From Shimia isoporae (GTDB lineage: Bacteria; Pseudomonadota; Alphaproteobacteria; Rhodobacterales; Rhodobacteraceae), in NCBI RefSeq assembly GCF_004346865.1, contig NZ_SMGR01000001.1, positions 186,001 through 250,000 of the forward strand: a stretch of 64,000 nucleotides of DNA, written 5' to 3'. The first letter of the stretch is position 1. Every line of letters begins with the position of its first letter. This document shows, in pieces, positions 54,935-63,167 of the stretch. Under the pieces are notes generated by a model. It saw only the letters and a program-made list of their open reading frames with translations. It was not told the DNA's origin and searched no databases. Both the position numbers and the translations under genes were made by a program.

Positions 54935-55046
54935 GCGCCGAGTTTCGCCGGATTGCGTGATTTGTCCAGTATTTAACGTGTTTGCCACTGTGGGCGAACA
55001 TAAAGAGAACTTCCAATCGCTGATTTGGCGCTGTAGATTGCCCGCC

Positions 55047-57479
55047 ATGAGCAGTTTTGACGACGAACTTGACGCCTTCGAAGGCGCTTCGCTGTCGGCA
55101 CGCGCCATGATGGCGCGCCCGACGCCGTATCTTGACGAACTGAACCCCGCGCAGCGCGAGGCGGTCGAGAATCTCGACGGGCCTGTGTTGATGCTGGCCG
55201 GTGCCGGAACCGGCAAGACCAAGGCGCTCACGGCACGGATTGTGCATCTGCTGAATATGAACAAGGCGCGCCCGAACGAAATTCTGGCAGTGACTTTTAC
55301 CAACAAGGCCGCCAAGGAGATGAAAACCCGCGTCGGCAATATGTTGGGGCATCAGATCGAGGGCATGCCTTGGCTGGGCACATTCCATGCGATCTGTGTG
55401 AAGCTGTTGCGCCGCCATGCGGAGTTGGTTGGCCTCAAGAGCAACTTTGCCATTCTGGACACAGATGATCAGCTACGATTGCTCAAGCAACTGGTGACTG
55501 CGGCAGGCATTGATGACAAGCGCTGGCCTGCGCGGCAGTTGGCATCCCTGATCGATGGCTGGAAAAACCGGGCTTTGACGCCTGAAAAGCTGCCCGCTGC
55601 GGATGCTGGCGCTTACAACCATCGCGGCGGCGAGCTTTATGCGCAGTATCAAGCGCGTTTGAAACAGTTGAATGCCTGCGACTTTGGCGACCTGCTTTTG
55701 CATATGGTCACGATTTTTCAGGATCATCCGGATGTATTGGCGCAATACCAGCGTTGGTTCCGCTACATTCTGGTCGACGAGTATCAGGATACCAACGTCG
55801 CACAGTATCTGTGGCTGCGCCTGTTGGCGCAGGGGCACAAGAATATCTGTTGTGTGGGCGACGACGACCAGTCGATCTATGGTTGGCGTGGCGCTGAAGT
55901 GGGCAACATCCTGCGGTTTGAGAAAGACTTTCCGGGCGCACATGTTGTGCGGCTTGAACAGAATTACCGCTCGACCGGCAACATTCTGGCGGCGGCTTCC
56001 AACGTCATTCGCGGCAATGAAAACCGGTTGGGCAAGGAGCTTTGGACCGAAGCTGACATGGGCGAGAAGGTACGCCTGATCGGGCATTGGGACGGCGAGG
56101 AAGAAGCGCGCTGGGTCGGGGAAGAGGTTGAAGCGATGCAGCGCGGCACGCGTGGCATGGGCCGCAAATCTCTTGACGACATGGCGATACTGGTACGGGC
56201 ATCCCATCAGATGCGCGCCTTTGAAGACCGGTTCCTGACCATCGGTTTGCCATATCGTGTGATCGGCGGGCCGCGGTTTTACGAGCGCATGGAGATTCGC
56301 GATGCGATGGCCTATTTCCGCGTGGTTGTCTCTCCCGAGGATGATCTGGCGTTTGAGCGGATTGTGAACACGCCAAAGCGCGGACTTGGCAATGTGGCGC
56401 AGCAGAAAATCCAGACGTGCGCGCGCAACAATGGTGTGAGCCTTTTGGAAGGCGCGCGAATTTTGCTTGAGGAAAAAGGCATTGGCGGAAAAGGCGCCAA
56501 AGAACTTGGAGTTTTGCTGGATGACATAGACCGTTGGCGGCGCCAAAGCGTGGTCCCGACTGTCGAGGTGGCGTTGGATGACGACGCGGTGATTGACGAC
56601 GGTTTGACTGTGGAAGCGACCCGTGTGCAAGACGGTCAACCGGAATTGAGCCACATCGAGCTGGCACAGGTGATCCTTGATGAATCCGGCTATACTGCGA
56701 TGTGGCAGAACGACAAAACACCGGAAGCACCCGGACGGCTGGAGAACCTGAAGGAGCTGGTCAAAGCCCTGGAAACATTTGACAATCTCCAGGGGTTTCT
56801 TGAGCACGTGAGCCTTGTTCTGGACAATGCGAGCGAAGACGCCGAAGAAAAAGTCACCATCATGACCCTGCATGCGGCCAAGGGACTCGAGTTCCCTGCG
56901 GTGTTCCTTCCGGGCTGGGAGGACGGGTTGTTCCCGTCGCAAAGGTCGATGGATGAAAACGGGCTCAAGGGGCTCGAGGAAGAGCGGCGGCTGGCCTATG
57001 TGGGCATTACGCGTGCCGAAGAAATCTGTACGATCTCCTTTGCAGGGAACCGGCGGGTTTTCGGGCAATGGCAGAGCCAGATGCCAAGCCGGTTCATTGA
57101 CGAATTGAGCGAGGAAAATGTCGAGGTGCTGACTCCGCCGGGGCTGTATGGCCATCAGGGTGGTGGAAGTGGCGGCTTTTCGTCTGGACTGGAAGCCAAG
57201 GCGGCTGAGGCGAATGTCTACAACTCGCCCGGTTGGAAACGGATGCAAGCACGGTCTGGGACCTATGGCATGAGCCAACCCAAGGAAAGCAAGGCGGCGG
57301 CAATCGATATGACGGCGGTCAGCAGCTTCACCATTGGGGATCGGGTGTTCCATCAAAAGTTTGGCTATGGCGCCGTGACAGAGATTGAGGGCGACAAGCT
57401 GACTGTGGACTTTGAGAAGGCGGGAGAGAAGAAGGTCGTGGCCCGCTTTGTGACCGCGCCTGACGACGTGCCGTTTTAG
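55047..57479 (+). CDS. uvrD: UvrD/PcrA-type DNA helicase
   Basis: 810 residues, superfamily 1A 3'-5' helicase of nucleotide excision and mismatch repair. Walker A GAGTGKTKAL (about 53-62), VDEYQDTN (motif II), GDDDQSIYGWRGA (III), QNYRST (IV), and TLHAAKGLEFPAVFLPG (V). The C-terminus has a Tudor-like end, VFHQKFGYGAVTEIEGDKL, that contacts RNA polymerase in relatives. ATG at 55047; the open frame before it is inside the opposite-strand gene's leader. Confidence 0.95.
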   Translation: MSSFDDELDAFEGASLSARAMMARPTPYLDELNPAQREAVENLDGPVLMLAGAGTGKTKALTARIVHLLNMNKARPNEILAVTFTNKAAKEMKTRVGNMLGHQIEGMPWLGTFHAICVKLLRRHAELVGLKSNFAILDTDDQLRLLKQLVTAAGIDDKRWPARQLASLIDGWKNRALTPEKLPAADAGAYNHRGGELYAQYQARLKQLNACDFGDLLLHMVTIFQDHPDVLAQYQRWFRYILVDEYQDTNVAQYLWLRLLAQGHKNICCVGDDDQSIYGWRGAEVGNILRFEKDFPGAHVVRLEQNYRSTGNILAAASNVIRGNENRLGKELWTEADMGEKVRLIGHWDGEEEARWVGEEVEAMQRGTRGMGRKSLDDMAILVRASHQMRAFEDRFLTIGLPYRVIGGPRFYERMEIRDAMAYFRVVVSPEDDLAFERIVNTPKRGLGNVAQQKIQTCARNNGVSLLEGARILLEEKGIGGKGAKELGVLLDDIDRWRRQSVVPTVEVALDDDAVIDDGLTVEATRVQDGQPELSHIELAQVILDESGYTAMWQNDKTPEAPGRLENLKELVKALETFDNLQGFLEHVSLVLDNASEDAEEKVTIMTLHAAKGLEFPAVFLPGWEDGLFPSQRSMDENGLKGLEEERRLAYVGITRAEEICTISFAGNRRVFGQWQSQMPSRFIDELSEENVEVLTPPGLYGHQGGGSGGFSSGLEAKAAEANVYNSPGWKRMQARSGTYGMSQPKESKAAAIDMTAVSSFTIGDRVFHQKFGYGAVTEIEGDKLTVDFEKAGEKKVVARFVTAPDDVPF

Positions 57480-57648
57480 GCATCACGTTGTCGGCGTGAG
57501 CCCCGCCGTCCTGTGGACTCGGCCAAGGGTTTGTCCGACCCGAAAGAAGCTTGGCGACATGTTTGGTGACCCCGCGTTGCCCCAACTTTGGAGGCGTTGA
57601 CTTTGGTTTGGGCTCTGGGTTGGGTGTGGGCAACCAGAGGAGGTCCGG

Positions 57649-58278
57649 ATGATTTTTTACGACTGCGCCACAGCGCCGAGCCCGCGCCGGGCGCGTATGT
57701 TGATTGCCGAGAAGGGAATTGAAGTTGAAACGCGTCAGGTGGACTTGCGCAACGACGCCCATCGCCAACCCGAGTTTCTTGCGATCAATCCGAATGGGAC
57801 TGTTCCCGTTCTGGTGACCGAAGAGGGAACGGTTCTGTCCGAGAACATTGCCATTGCGGGCTACCTTGAAGCCGCATTCCCAGAGCCGCCGATGATGGGA
57901 ATGACGCCCGACGAGAAAGGTAAGATCCTGATGTGGAATGCGATTTGCGAATTCCACGCCGGCATGGCAATTGCCGAAGCTCTGCGCAATTCGACGCCTG
58001 CGCTCAAGGGGCGCGCTTTGCCCGGGGCAGTGGACTACGAGCAAATTCCGGCCCTTGCTGAGCGCGGAATACTACGGCTCAGCCGGTTCTTTGAGACGCT
58101 GGAGACCCGTTTGAATGAAAGCGCCTATCTGGCGGGAGATGCGTTCTCGATGGCGGATATCACCGGCTTCGTATTCTGTGATTTCGCCCGGATAGTGAAG
58201 CAAGGCATTCCCGAAGAAAACACGGCCTCCCGTGCCTGGTTCGACACGATCAAGGCGCGCCCAAGTGCGGGTTTGTAG
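57649..58278 (+). CDS. Glutathione S-transferase family protein
   Basis: 209 residues. Thioredoxin-like N-terminal half starting MIFYDCATAPSPRRARML, with the NPNGTVPVL cis-Pro motif and the LSENIAIAGYLE glutathione-binding Glu/Asn; helical C-terminal half ending SMADITGFVFCDF. Ser in APSPRR may activate glutathione. AGAGGAGG before the ATG is a strong site. Convergent with the quinone oxidoreductase gene (6-base gap). Confidence 0.92.
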   Translation: MIFYDCATAPSPRRARMLIAEKGIEVETRQVDLRNDAHRQPEFLAINPNGTVPVLVTEEGTVLSENIAIAGYLEAAFPEPPMMGMTPDEKGKILMWNAICEFHAGMAIAEALRNSTPALKGRALPGAVDYEQIPALAERGILRLSRFFETLETRLNESAYLAGDAFSMADITGFVFCDFARIVKQGIPEENTASRAWFDTIKARPSAGL

Positions 58279-58284
58279 CGCCAC

Positions 58285-59259
58285 TTAGGGCACAAGCATT
58301 ACGGCGCCTCCGCCTGAGCGGTTTTCCAGCAGCGCATGCGCGTCTGGAGCTGCTTGGAGAGGGATGGAGGTGGCCGTGTCCGCTGTCAGGAAACCTTTGG
58401 AAAAGGCATCGAACGCGGCTTTTGCCATTTCCTGGTAGGCGGACGGATTTGCCGTGTAGTGAAATAGAATCGGGCGGCTCACCGTTAAGGATTTTGCCGC
58501 GAGTTGTGGCATCTCCAGAGGAGCGACCGGGCCCGAGGACTGGCCGAAATTTACCAGATGCCCCGTCGGTTTGAGCGCTTCGAGAGAGCCGTAGAACGTG
58601 TCTTTGCCCACCGAATCGAAAACGACGTCGACGCCCTGGCCGCGTGTCAGGTTCCCTACGGCTTCCACGAAATCGGTTTCACGGTAAAGAATTGTGTGGG
58701 CGCAACCCGAAGCTTTGGCTTGTTTTGCTTTTTCGGCGGTCCCCACTGTGCCGATCACGGTTGCTCCGAGGTGGGATGCCCATTGCGACAGCAGGCGTCC
58801 GACGCCGCCAGCCGCGGCCTGCACCAGAATCGTGTCCCCCTGCTTCACACGGCATACCTGTGCGATGAGCATGTCCACGGTCATTGCACGTAGAAGATTC
58901 GTCGCAACGAGGCCGTCCGGAAGACCCGCAGGTACTTTTATTGCCAGAGATGCGTCCAGTAGCCGATGAGATGCATAAGCGCCGTAGGCACTGCTGACAT
59001 AGGCCACACGGTCGCCAATGGCGAAGCCTTCAACGCCGGTGCCGATATCTTCGACAATGCCCACCGCCTCGCAGCCGGGGGTGCCGGGTAGAGGGAGGGT
59101 TTTGTAAAGGCCGGAGCGCACATAGACGTCGTGGAAATTGACGCCTATCGCCGTTTGGCGAAGGCGCAGTTGACCGGCAGCGGGGGCGGCAAGGGTGATG
59201 TCTTCGTACCGCAGAACGTCCGATGCGCCGTGTTCGCGGATTACAATTGCCTTCGCCAT
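58285..59259 (-). CDS. NADPH:quinone oxidoreductase (zinc-free MDR family)
   Basis: 324 residues. The NADPH motif VQAAAGGVGRLLSQWA (about 145-160) is the quinone-oxidoreductase signature, and the N-terminal GVNFHDVYVRSGLY replaces the zinc site of alcohol dehydrogenases. Likely one-electron reduction of quinones or reduction of enones. ATG at 59259. The small-RNA array reads in the same direction and ends about 165 bases upstream of this gene. Confidence 0.92.
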   Translation of the reverse strand: MAKAIVIREHGASDVLRYEDITLAAPAAGQLRLRQTAIGVNFHDVYVRSGLYKTLPLPGTPGCEAVGIVEDIGTGVEGFAIGDRVAYVSSAYGAYASHRLLDASLAIKVPAGLPDGLVATNLLRAMTVDMLIAQVCRVKQGDTILVQAAAGGVGRLLSQWASHLGATVIGTVGTAEKAKQAKASGCAHTILYRETDFVEAVGNLTRGQGVDVVFDSVGKDTFYGSLEALKPTGHLVNFGQSSGPVAPLEMPQLAAKSLTVSRPILFHYTANPSAYQEMAKAAFDAFSKGFLTADTATSIPLQAAPDAHALLENRSGGGAVMLVP

Positions 59260-59425
59260 GCCGAAATCCTGTTTGTGAAATAAGCCAGTGACAGCCTTGT
59301 GCAACGGGAGCGCATTTCTTGTCGAGGTGAGATCACAAAAAAACCCGCCTTTTCCGAGGATTAGATGTCTAGACGAGGAGCTTTCGACAGCGGGCTCGAA
59401 ACAAACGGACGATGAGTGGGGTGCT
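59260..59425. other. Leader of the quinone oxidoreductase gene
   Basis: No gene seen. Contains an A-run (ACAAAAAAACCC near 59334) and the expected minus-strand promoter. The T-run that ends the small-RNA array lies at its right border. Confidence 0.4.
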
Positions 59426-59513
59426 GAAAAGAAAAACGGCGGCGCCAGGGAGGAGGAGAGGCGCCGCCGTTCTTTCGTCAAGGTCTCCCAGGGAGGAGGA
59501 GAGGGAGCCTTGA
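59426..59513 (-). ncRNA. CcsR-like small RNA, unit 4 (last; ends in terminator)
   Basis: Read on the minus strand, hairpin 59478-59513 (6+5 pairs, one bulged A) is followed by hairpin 59437-59469, a perfect 10-bp stem (CGGCGGCGCC). Both loops read UCUCCUCCUCCCU, exposing the CCUCCUCCC anti-ribosome-site motif. TTTTTCTTTT follows the last hairpin, so this unit also terminates the whole transcript. Confidence 0.82.
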
Positions 59514-59545
59514 TACCGGTGGGCCATGTGGCCCGAATTTGGAGT

Positions 59546-59622
59546 GCGGCGACACCAGGGAGGAGGAGAGGTGTCGCCGCTCTAGTCTCAAAGGTCCCAG
59601 GGAGGAGGAGAGGAACCTTTGA
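59546..59622 (-). ncRNA. CcsR-like small RNA, unit 3
   Basis: Hairpins 59588-59622 and 59546-59580; the second has a perfect 11-bp stem (GCGGCGACACC). Both loops carry CCUCCUCCC. The linker to unit 4 has GGGCCA-TG-TGGCCC (59521-59534), a small extra hairpin. Confidence 0.82.
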
Positions 59623-59655
59623 TCCCGTTTGGGCCATTTGGCCCGGTATTTGAGT

Positions 59656-59732
59656 GCGACGACACCAGGGAGGAGGAGAGGTGCCGTCGCTCTAGTCTCA
59701 AGATCCCCAGGGAGGAGGAGAGGAGATCTTGA
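59656..59732 (-). ncRNA. CcsR-like small RNA, unit 2
   Basis: Hairpins 59698-59732 and 59656-59690 (11 pairs, one G-U in the RNA). Both loops carry CCUCCUCCC. The linker to unit 3 again has a GGGCCA/TGGCCC hairpin. Confidence 0.82.
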
Positions 59733-59762
59733 TCCCGTGCGGGCCGTGGGCCCTATGTTCTT

Positions 59763-59830
59763 GCGGTGACGTCAGGGAGGAGGAGAGACATCACCGCTGA
59801 ATTGGAAAGCCGAGGGAGGAGATGGCTTCC
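59763..59830 (-). ncRNA. CcsR-like small RNA, unit 1 (nearest the DUF1127 gene)
   Basis: Hairpin 59804-59830 is a shorter variant (stem of about seven pairs, loop with CUCCUCCCUC), and hairpin 59763-59797 has 11 pairs with one wobble and the full loop motif. It begins ten bases after the DUF1127 stop codon, so it is co-transcribed with that gene. Confidence 0.8.
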
Positions 59831-59839
59831 CGGAATTTC

Positions 59840-60058
59840 TTAGTGCTCGCGTGCTGCCTCGATGGCGACGCGGCGGATCATCGAACGACTCATGCCCAGA
59901 TCTGCAAGTTCGCGATCAGACAGAGACATCAGTTCGTTGAAAGTGGTGCGGTACACACGATACTGGCGCCATTTCTCTGCGAGGTTCGAAAAAAGAACCG
60001 AGAGACCACGGGCCTCAGTGGTGGTTGCCACGGAATTGGTGTTTGCTACATATGCCAT
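59840..60058 (-). CDS. DUF1127 protein, CcaF1-like, heading the small-RNA array
   Basis: 72 residues. The C-terminal YRTTFNELMSLSDRELADLG followed by MSRSMIRRVA is the DUF1127 core (about residues 37-66), basic and helical. In Rhodobacter sphaeroides the gene RSP_6037, of the same family, precedes the CcsR1-4 small RNAs and shares their stress promoter; its product CcaF1 binds RNA and affects CcsR processing. The same gene order here supports orthology. GAGGTA seven bases before the ATG. Promoter candidate at 60112-60139. Confidence 0.9.
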   Translation of the reverse strand: MAYVANTNSVATTTEARGLSVLFSNLAEKWRQYRVYRTTFNELMSLSDRELADLGMSRSMIRRVAIEAAREH

Positions 60059-60111
60059 CTTGATACCTCGAGCATCTGGCGGTGTTCGTTTCGTTTCGTC
60101 TTGATGAGGGT

Positions 60112-60139
60112 GATATAGGTTCGTGCTGCAATTGCACAA
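60112..60139 (-). promoter_or_regulatory. Promoter candidate of the DUF1127-CcsR transcript
   Basis: On the minus strand TTGTGC (60139-60134), 16-base spacer, TATATC (60117-60112). A CTTGG lies a few bases further upstream. In R. sphaeroides the locus is driven by RpoHI/RpoHII; the match here to such a promoter is only partial. Confidence 0.45.
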
Positions 60140-60305
60140 TACCAAGTGACGCAACGCCGCTATGCGCTGAGCGAATAGGGACGCGACGTCACCCTGAAAA
60201 TGCAGGGAGATTGGGCAAGTTATGGAAAACAAAGGCCTAATTGTGAAGGAAATGTAAAAGTGCAGCGTGCTTATATATTATGCTGCAATGCAGAAAGTGA
60301 GGAAA

Positions 60306-61397
60306 ATGGTGGCGATAACGAAAGAGTCAGTACTTGCGACGTTGCGTCGGATATCCCTTCCGGACGGCGGCGATCTGGTCTCACATGATTTCGTTCGTGC
60401 TCTCTCTGTCGAGTCGGGAGTGGTGCGATTTGTGATCGAAGCACCAACGGCAGAGATTGCGCAAAAGATGGGTCCCTTTCGGCAGGCTGCAGAGGATCTG
60501 ATTAAGACGCTGGAAGGCGTTAAAGAGGTGTCGGTGGTGCTTACAGCGCATTCCGGTGGTCAATCTGCGCCCGCGGCGGCTGCGAAGGCTCCTCCGACGT
60601 TGAAAGTCGGGGGGCATCCCAAGCCGCAGGCGGGGCCGATGAAGGTGGCTGGCGTGGATCGAATTCTGGCGGTTGGATCCGGCAAAGGCGGTGTGGGCAA
60701 ATCTACGGTGTCTTCCAACCTGGCAGTAGCGCTGGCCAAGCAGGGCCGAAAGGTCGGTTTGTTGGACGCAGATATCTATGGGCCAAGCCAGCCGCGCATG
60801 ATGGGCGTGAACAAGCGCCCCGCAAGCCCCGATGGCAAAACAATCCTGCCGCTGCATGCACATGGCGTCACGATCATGTCGCTGGGGTTTATGCTGGAGG
60901 AGGACAAGCCTGTTGTCTGGCGTGGTCCCATGCTGATGGGCGCGTTGCAGCAGATGCTGACACAGGTGCAGTGGGGCGACCTTGATGTACTGATCGTGGA
61001 TCTGCCGCCCGGCACGGGTGATGTTCAGTTGACGCTCTGTCAGAAGACAGAACTGACGGGCGCGATTGTGGTCAGCACGCCGCAGGACGTGGCGCTTCTG
61101 GATGCGCGCAAAGCGTTGGGTATGTTTGATCAGTTAAAAACGCCTGTACTTGGTCTGATCGAAAACATGAGCATGTTCCATTGCCCGAAATGCGGGCATG
61201 AAGCGCATATTTTCGGGCACGGTGGCGTGGCCAAAGAAGCCGAGAAAATCGGGGTGCCTTTGCTGGGTGCTCTGCCTATCGACCTTGATACACGTCTCGC
61301 GGGGGACGGTGGCACGCCGATCGCGGCAGGCGAAAGCGATATGGCGCAGGCATATGCGCGGATTGCCGAAGGTCTGGTGCGGGGCGGAATGGCCTGA
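60306..61397 (+). CDS. Mrp/ApbC-type iron-sulfur cluster carrier ATPase
   Basis: 363 residues. N-terminal DUF59-like part (residues 1-90), a Pro/Ala linker, then a P-loop ATPase with deviant Walker A GSGKGGVGKSTVSSNLA (about 123-139) and LIVDLPPGTGD. The C-x2-C in FHCPKCGHEA binds the bridging Fe-S cluster in the dimer. It carries and delivers [4Fe-4S] clusters. Start chosen at 60306 after GAGGAAA; ATG 60288 is an alternative. Divergent from the DUF1127 gene. Terminator follows. Confidence 0.92.
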   Translation: MVAITKESVLATLRRISLPDGGDLVSHDFVRALSVESGVVRFVIEAPTAEIAQKMGPFRQAAEDLIKTLEGVKEVSVVLTAHSGGQSAPAAAAKAPPTLKVGGHPKPQAGPMKVAGVDRILAVGSGKGGVGKSTVSSNLAVALAKQGRKVGLLDADIYGPSQPRMMGVNKRPASPDGKTILPLHAHGVTIMSLGFMLEEDKPVVWRGPMLMGALQQMLTQVQWGDLDVLIVDLPPGTGDVQLTLCQKTELTGAIVVSTPQDVALLDARKALGMFDQLKTPVLGLIENMSMFHCPKCGHEAHIFGHGGVAKEAEKIGVPLLGALPIDLDTRLAGDGGTPIAAGESDMAQAYARIAEGLVRGGMA

Positions 61398-61420
61398 CGT
61401 CTAGTCGAACGGACTTTGGA

Positions 61421-61446
61421 AGGGCGCCGATTGGCGCCCTTTTTCT
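61421..61446 (+). terminator. Terminator of the Mrp-type gene
   Basis: AGGGCGCC-GATT-GGCGCCCT followed by TTTTTC. Perfect 8-bp stem. Confidence 0.92.
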
Positions 61447-61451
61447 TGGGA

Positions 61452-61760
61452 TCAGACGACTTCCCCAACCATCACCTGAGGCTGTACATCCGTGAAATTG
61501 GGGATGTCCTGCATCACAGGCCCGGCGGCATCCATAGCGGCGCCCATGGCTTCTTGTGATGGAAAGATGATCGTCGCGATGGCATGAAACGGGGCAGGGG
61601 CATCTGGGCCACCACCGCCAAGACCCTTTGTTACCACCGTGGAAGCCACATGCGGGCCCATGTGTTGCTCAACCAGATCCATGTGGGTGCTGGTGTAGTA
61701 ATCGTGATCGAATTTGGTGCCGTCTGTAGCCGGGTACAGAACCTGAAGTGCGATGGACAT
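61452..61760 (-). CDS. EthD-family protein
   Basis: 102 residues. Ferredoxin-like alpha/beta barrel, with LYPATDGTKFDHDYYTSTHM at the N-terminus (the His-Met pair is typical) and FPSQEAMGAAM later. EthD relatives assist P450-type ether degradation or are of unknown function. ATG at 61760. The dispersed repeat copy 3 lies about 90 bases upstream. Confidence 0.88.
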   Translation of the reverse strand: MSIALQVLYPATDGTKFDHDYYTSTHMDLVEQHMGPHVASTVVTKGLGGGGPDAPAPFHAIATIIFPSQEAMGAAMDAAGPVMQDIPNFTDVQPQVMVGEVV

Positions 61761-61852
61761 GTGGGCCTCCCTTTGCCAGTTCCTGACCGAGAATAGCCTG
61801 TGTCTCGTCGATTGGCGGGAAAAACTATGGATGGCGACGTTGGGAAGACCCG

Positions 61853-61890
61853 TCTGCAAAGCGTCGGCAAACCGTCGGTATTGCGTCGGT
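61853..61890 (+). repeat. Dispersed 3 x 11-bp element, copy 3
   Basis: TCTGCAAA then GCGTCGG-CAAA, CCGTCGG-TATT, GCGTCGG-T. From position 61855 nearly identical to copy 2. Lies between the EthD gene and the DUF2244 gene (both minus). Confidence 0.85.
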
Positions 61891-61906
61891 CCCACAGTTG
61901 GCGGTT

Positions 61907-62389
61907 TCAGCGGCGCGTTCTGAGGAAGTCGTCGAGCTCGTTAAATAGCGCCTTGCGCTCATCCTCGGAGAGAAAGCTGCCGATTTCGACGGTTCGGCCA
62001 TTGCCTGAGAGTGTCACGTAGTTTGACACCGGCCCTCCCGCGACGTGGAGCTCGGCGCGGGCCCAGAATACGTTGCACTCCCATGACTTGTTTTCGCCTT
62101 TGGAGGGACTGTGAACGAGATGGAGGTTCTCGCCAGAAAAATGCAACTCCTCGACCACATCGCCGTCTTTGTAAGAGCGCTCCAGCCCCCACCAGAGTGC
62201 GGCAACCATCGCGAGGATAAATGGTAGGATCGTCCAGAAAAAGACTGTGCCCAAAAGCCCGTAAAGCGGGATCGTCCCCATGGTGAAGGCAAAGAGGATC
62301 ATCGCTGCAAATCCGCGTCTAGGGAGCGAGCGGTGTGGCCAGAGAACCAGGACAGGCGCGTTGGGCGCATCATTCCAGCGGTAGGGCAT
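61907..62389 (-). CDS. DUF2244 membrane protein
   Basis: 160 residues. Two adjacent membrane segments at about 25-70, then a C-terminal beta-rich part with WARAELHVAGG and VEIGSFLSEDERKALF. DUF2244 genes commonly lie near cytochrome c oxidase genes in alphaproteobacteria, as here (ctaD 0.8 kb away), suggesting a role with the oxidase; no proof. ATG at 62389. Confidence 0.9.
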   Translation of the reverse strand: MPYRWNDAPNAPVLVLWPHRSLPRRGFAAMILFAFTMGTIPLYGLLGTVFFWTILPFILAMVAALWWGLERSYKDGDVVEELHFSGENLHLVHSPSKGENKSWECNVFWARAELHVAGGPVSNYVTLSGNGRTVEIGSFLSEDERKALFNELDDFLRTRR

Positions 62390-62466
62390 CAGGTCAGCCT
62401 AGTGCGAGACTGCGGCGAGGCGGATGAAGGGGCCTTGCCAATTGCGTTGAGTCGTTTCGGAGCGGG

Positions 62467-63087
62467 TCATACAGCGGTCTTGTTTGTTGCGAGAATAATG
62501 TGATGGCCGTGCGTGTCTGGATCGTTGGCTGTGCAGGTTACGGTTTCAAATCCGAGGTGGGTCAGGGTTTGAATGTATTCATCGGGATCAAGCGAGGCGT
62601 GGTAGACAGTCTGCCCTGCGACTGTGCCCGTGGTTTCGCTCTCGCCATAGCCGATTGTCAGCAACAGGTTGCCGCAGGGAGCGGTAAGGGCAGCCAGTTT
62701 CGGCAGCAGGGTGCGTTGTTCGGCAACGGAGAGGTGGAAGGTGCCGTCCCAGCTCAGAACTGCATCGAATGTGTCGCGCAGGTCGAGGGCGGTGAGGTCC
62801 ATTTCGTGGAACATAGCGGCGGGGACGCGTTGGCGGGCGAGCGCAAGCATGGCGGGGCTGGCGTCGACGCCGGTGAGGGTGTGGCCGAGGCTGGCGATGT
62901 ATTGCCCAATGGGACGGGCGGAGCCACAGCCAAGATCGAGCACGCTGGCGGGCGCAGGCAAGCCAGCCAGCAGGCGGTCAATCCATGGGCGTTCGTGCAG
63001 GTCCGTGTTGCGGCCTGCGTCCCAATGACTGGCAACGCGGTCATAGGTTGCGTTTGTGCGCGATTTGATATCGGAGAAGTCAGGCAT
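62467..63087 (-). CDS. Class I SAM-dependent methyltransferase
   Basis: 206 residues. Motif I VLDLGCGSARPIGQYI (about 41-56), motif II with GVDASPAMLALA, and AVLSWDGTFHLS. Target unknown; small-molecule methylation is likely from the size. Same direction as ctaD but separated by a terminator. Confidence 0.9.
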   Translation of the reverse strand: MPDFSDIKSRTNATYDRVASHWDAGRNTDLHERPWIDRLLAGLPAPASVLDLGCGSARPIGQYIASLGHTLTGVDASPAMLALARQRVPAAMFHEMDLTALDLRDTFDAVLSWDGTFHLSVAEQRTLLPKLAALTAPCGNLLLTIGYGESETTGTVAGQTVYHASLDPDEYIQTLTHLGFETVTCTANDPDTHGHHIILATNKTAV

Positions 63088-63103
63088 GATGCGGCAACGA
63101 AAG

Positions 63104-63148
63104 AAAAGAAAAAGGCCCCGGTGCAGTGATGCTCCGGGGCCTCTTTTT
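63104..63148. terminator. Terminator between ctaD and the methyltransferase gene
   Basis: GGCCCCGG (63114-63121) and CCGGGGCC (63134-63141). A-run on the left and CTTTTTG on the right, so it can work in both directions; mainly it ends ctaD. Confidence 0.9.
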
Positions 63149-63167
63149 GATGTTTATGAGGCTCGCC

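Noticed and set aside
55473-57356. 627-codon minus-strand frame opposite uvrD
   Set aside because: Shadow of the helicase gene, which has all SF1 motifs on the plus strand.
59437-59830. CRISPR array suggested by regular ~109-base repeats
   Set aside because: Repeats are hairpin loops with varying stems and no constant direct repeat/spacer lengths; no cas genes.
59437-59830. GGAGGA-rich loops as CsrA/RsmA-binding RNAs on the plus strand
   Set aside because: The DUF1127 gene, terminator T-run and known relatives all put the transcript on the minus strand, where the loops read CCUCCUCCC.
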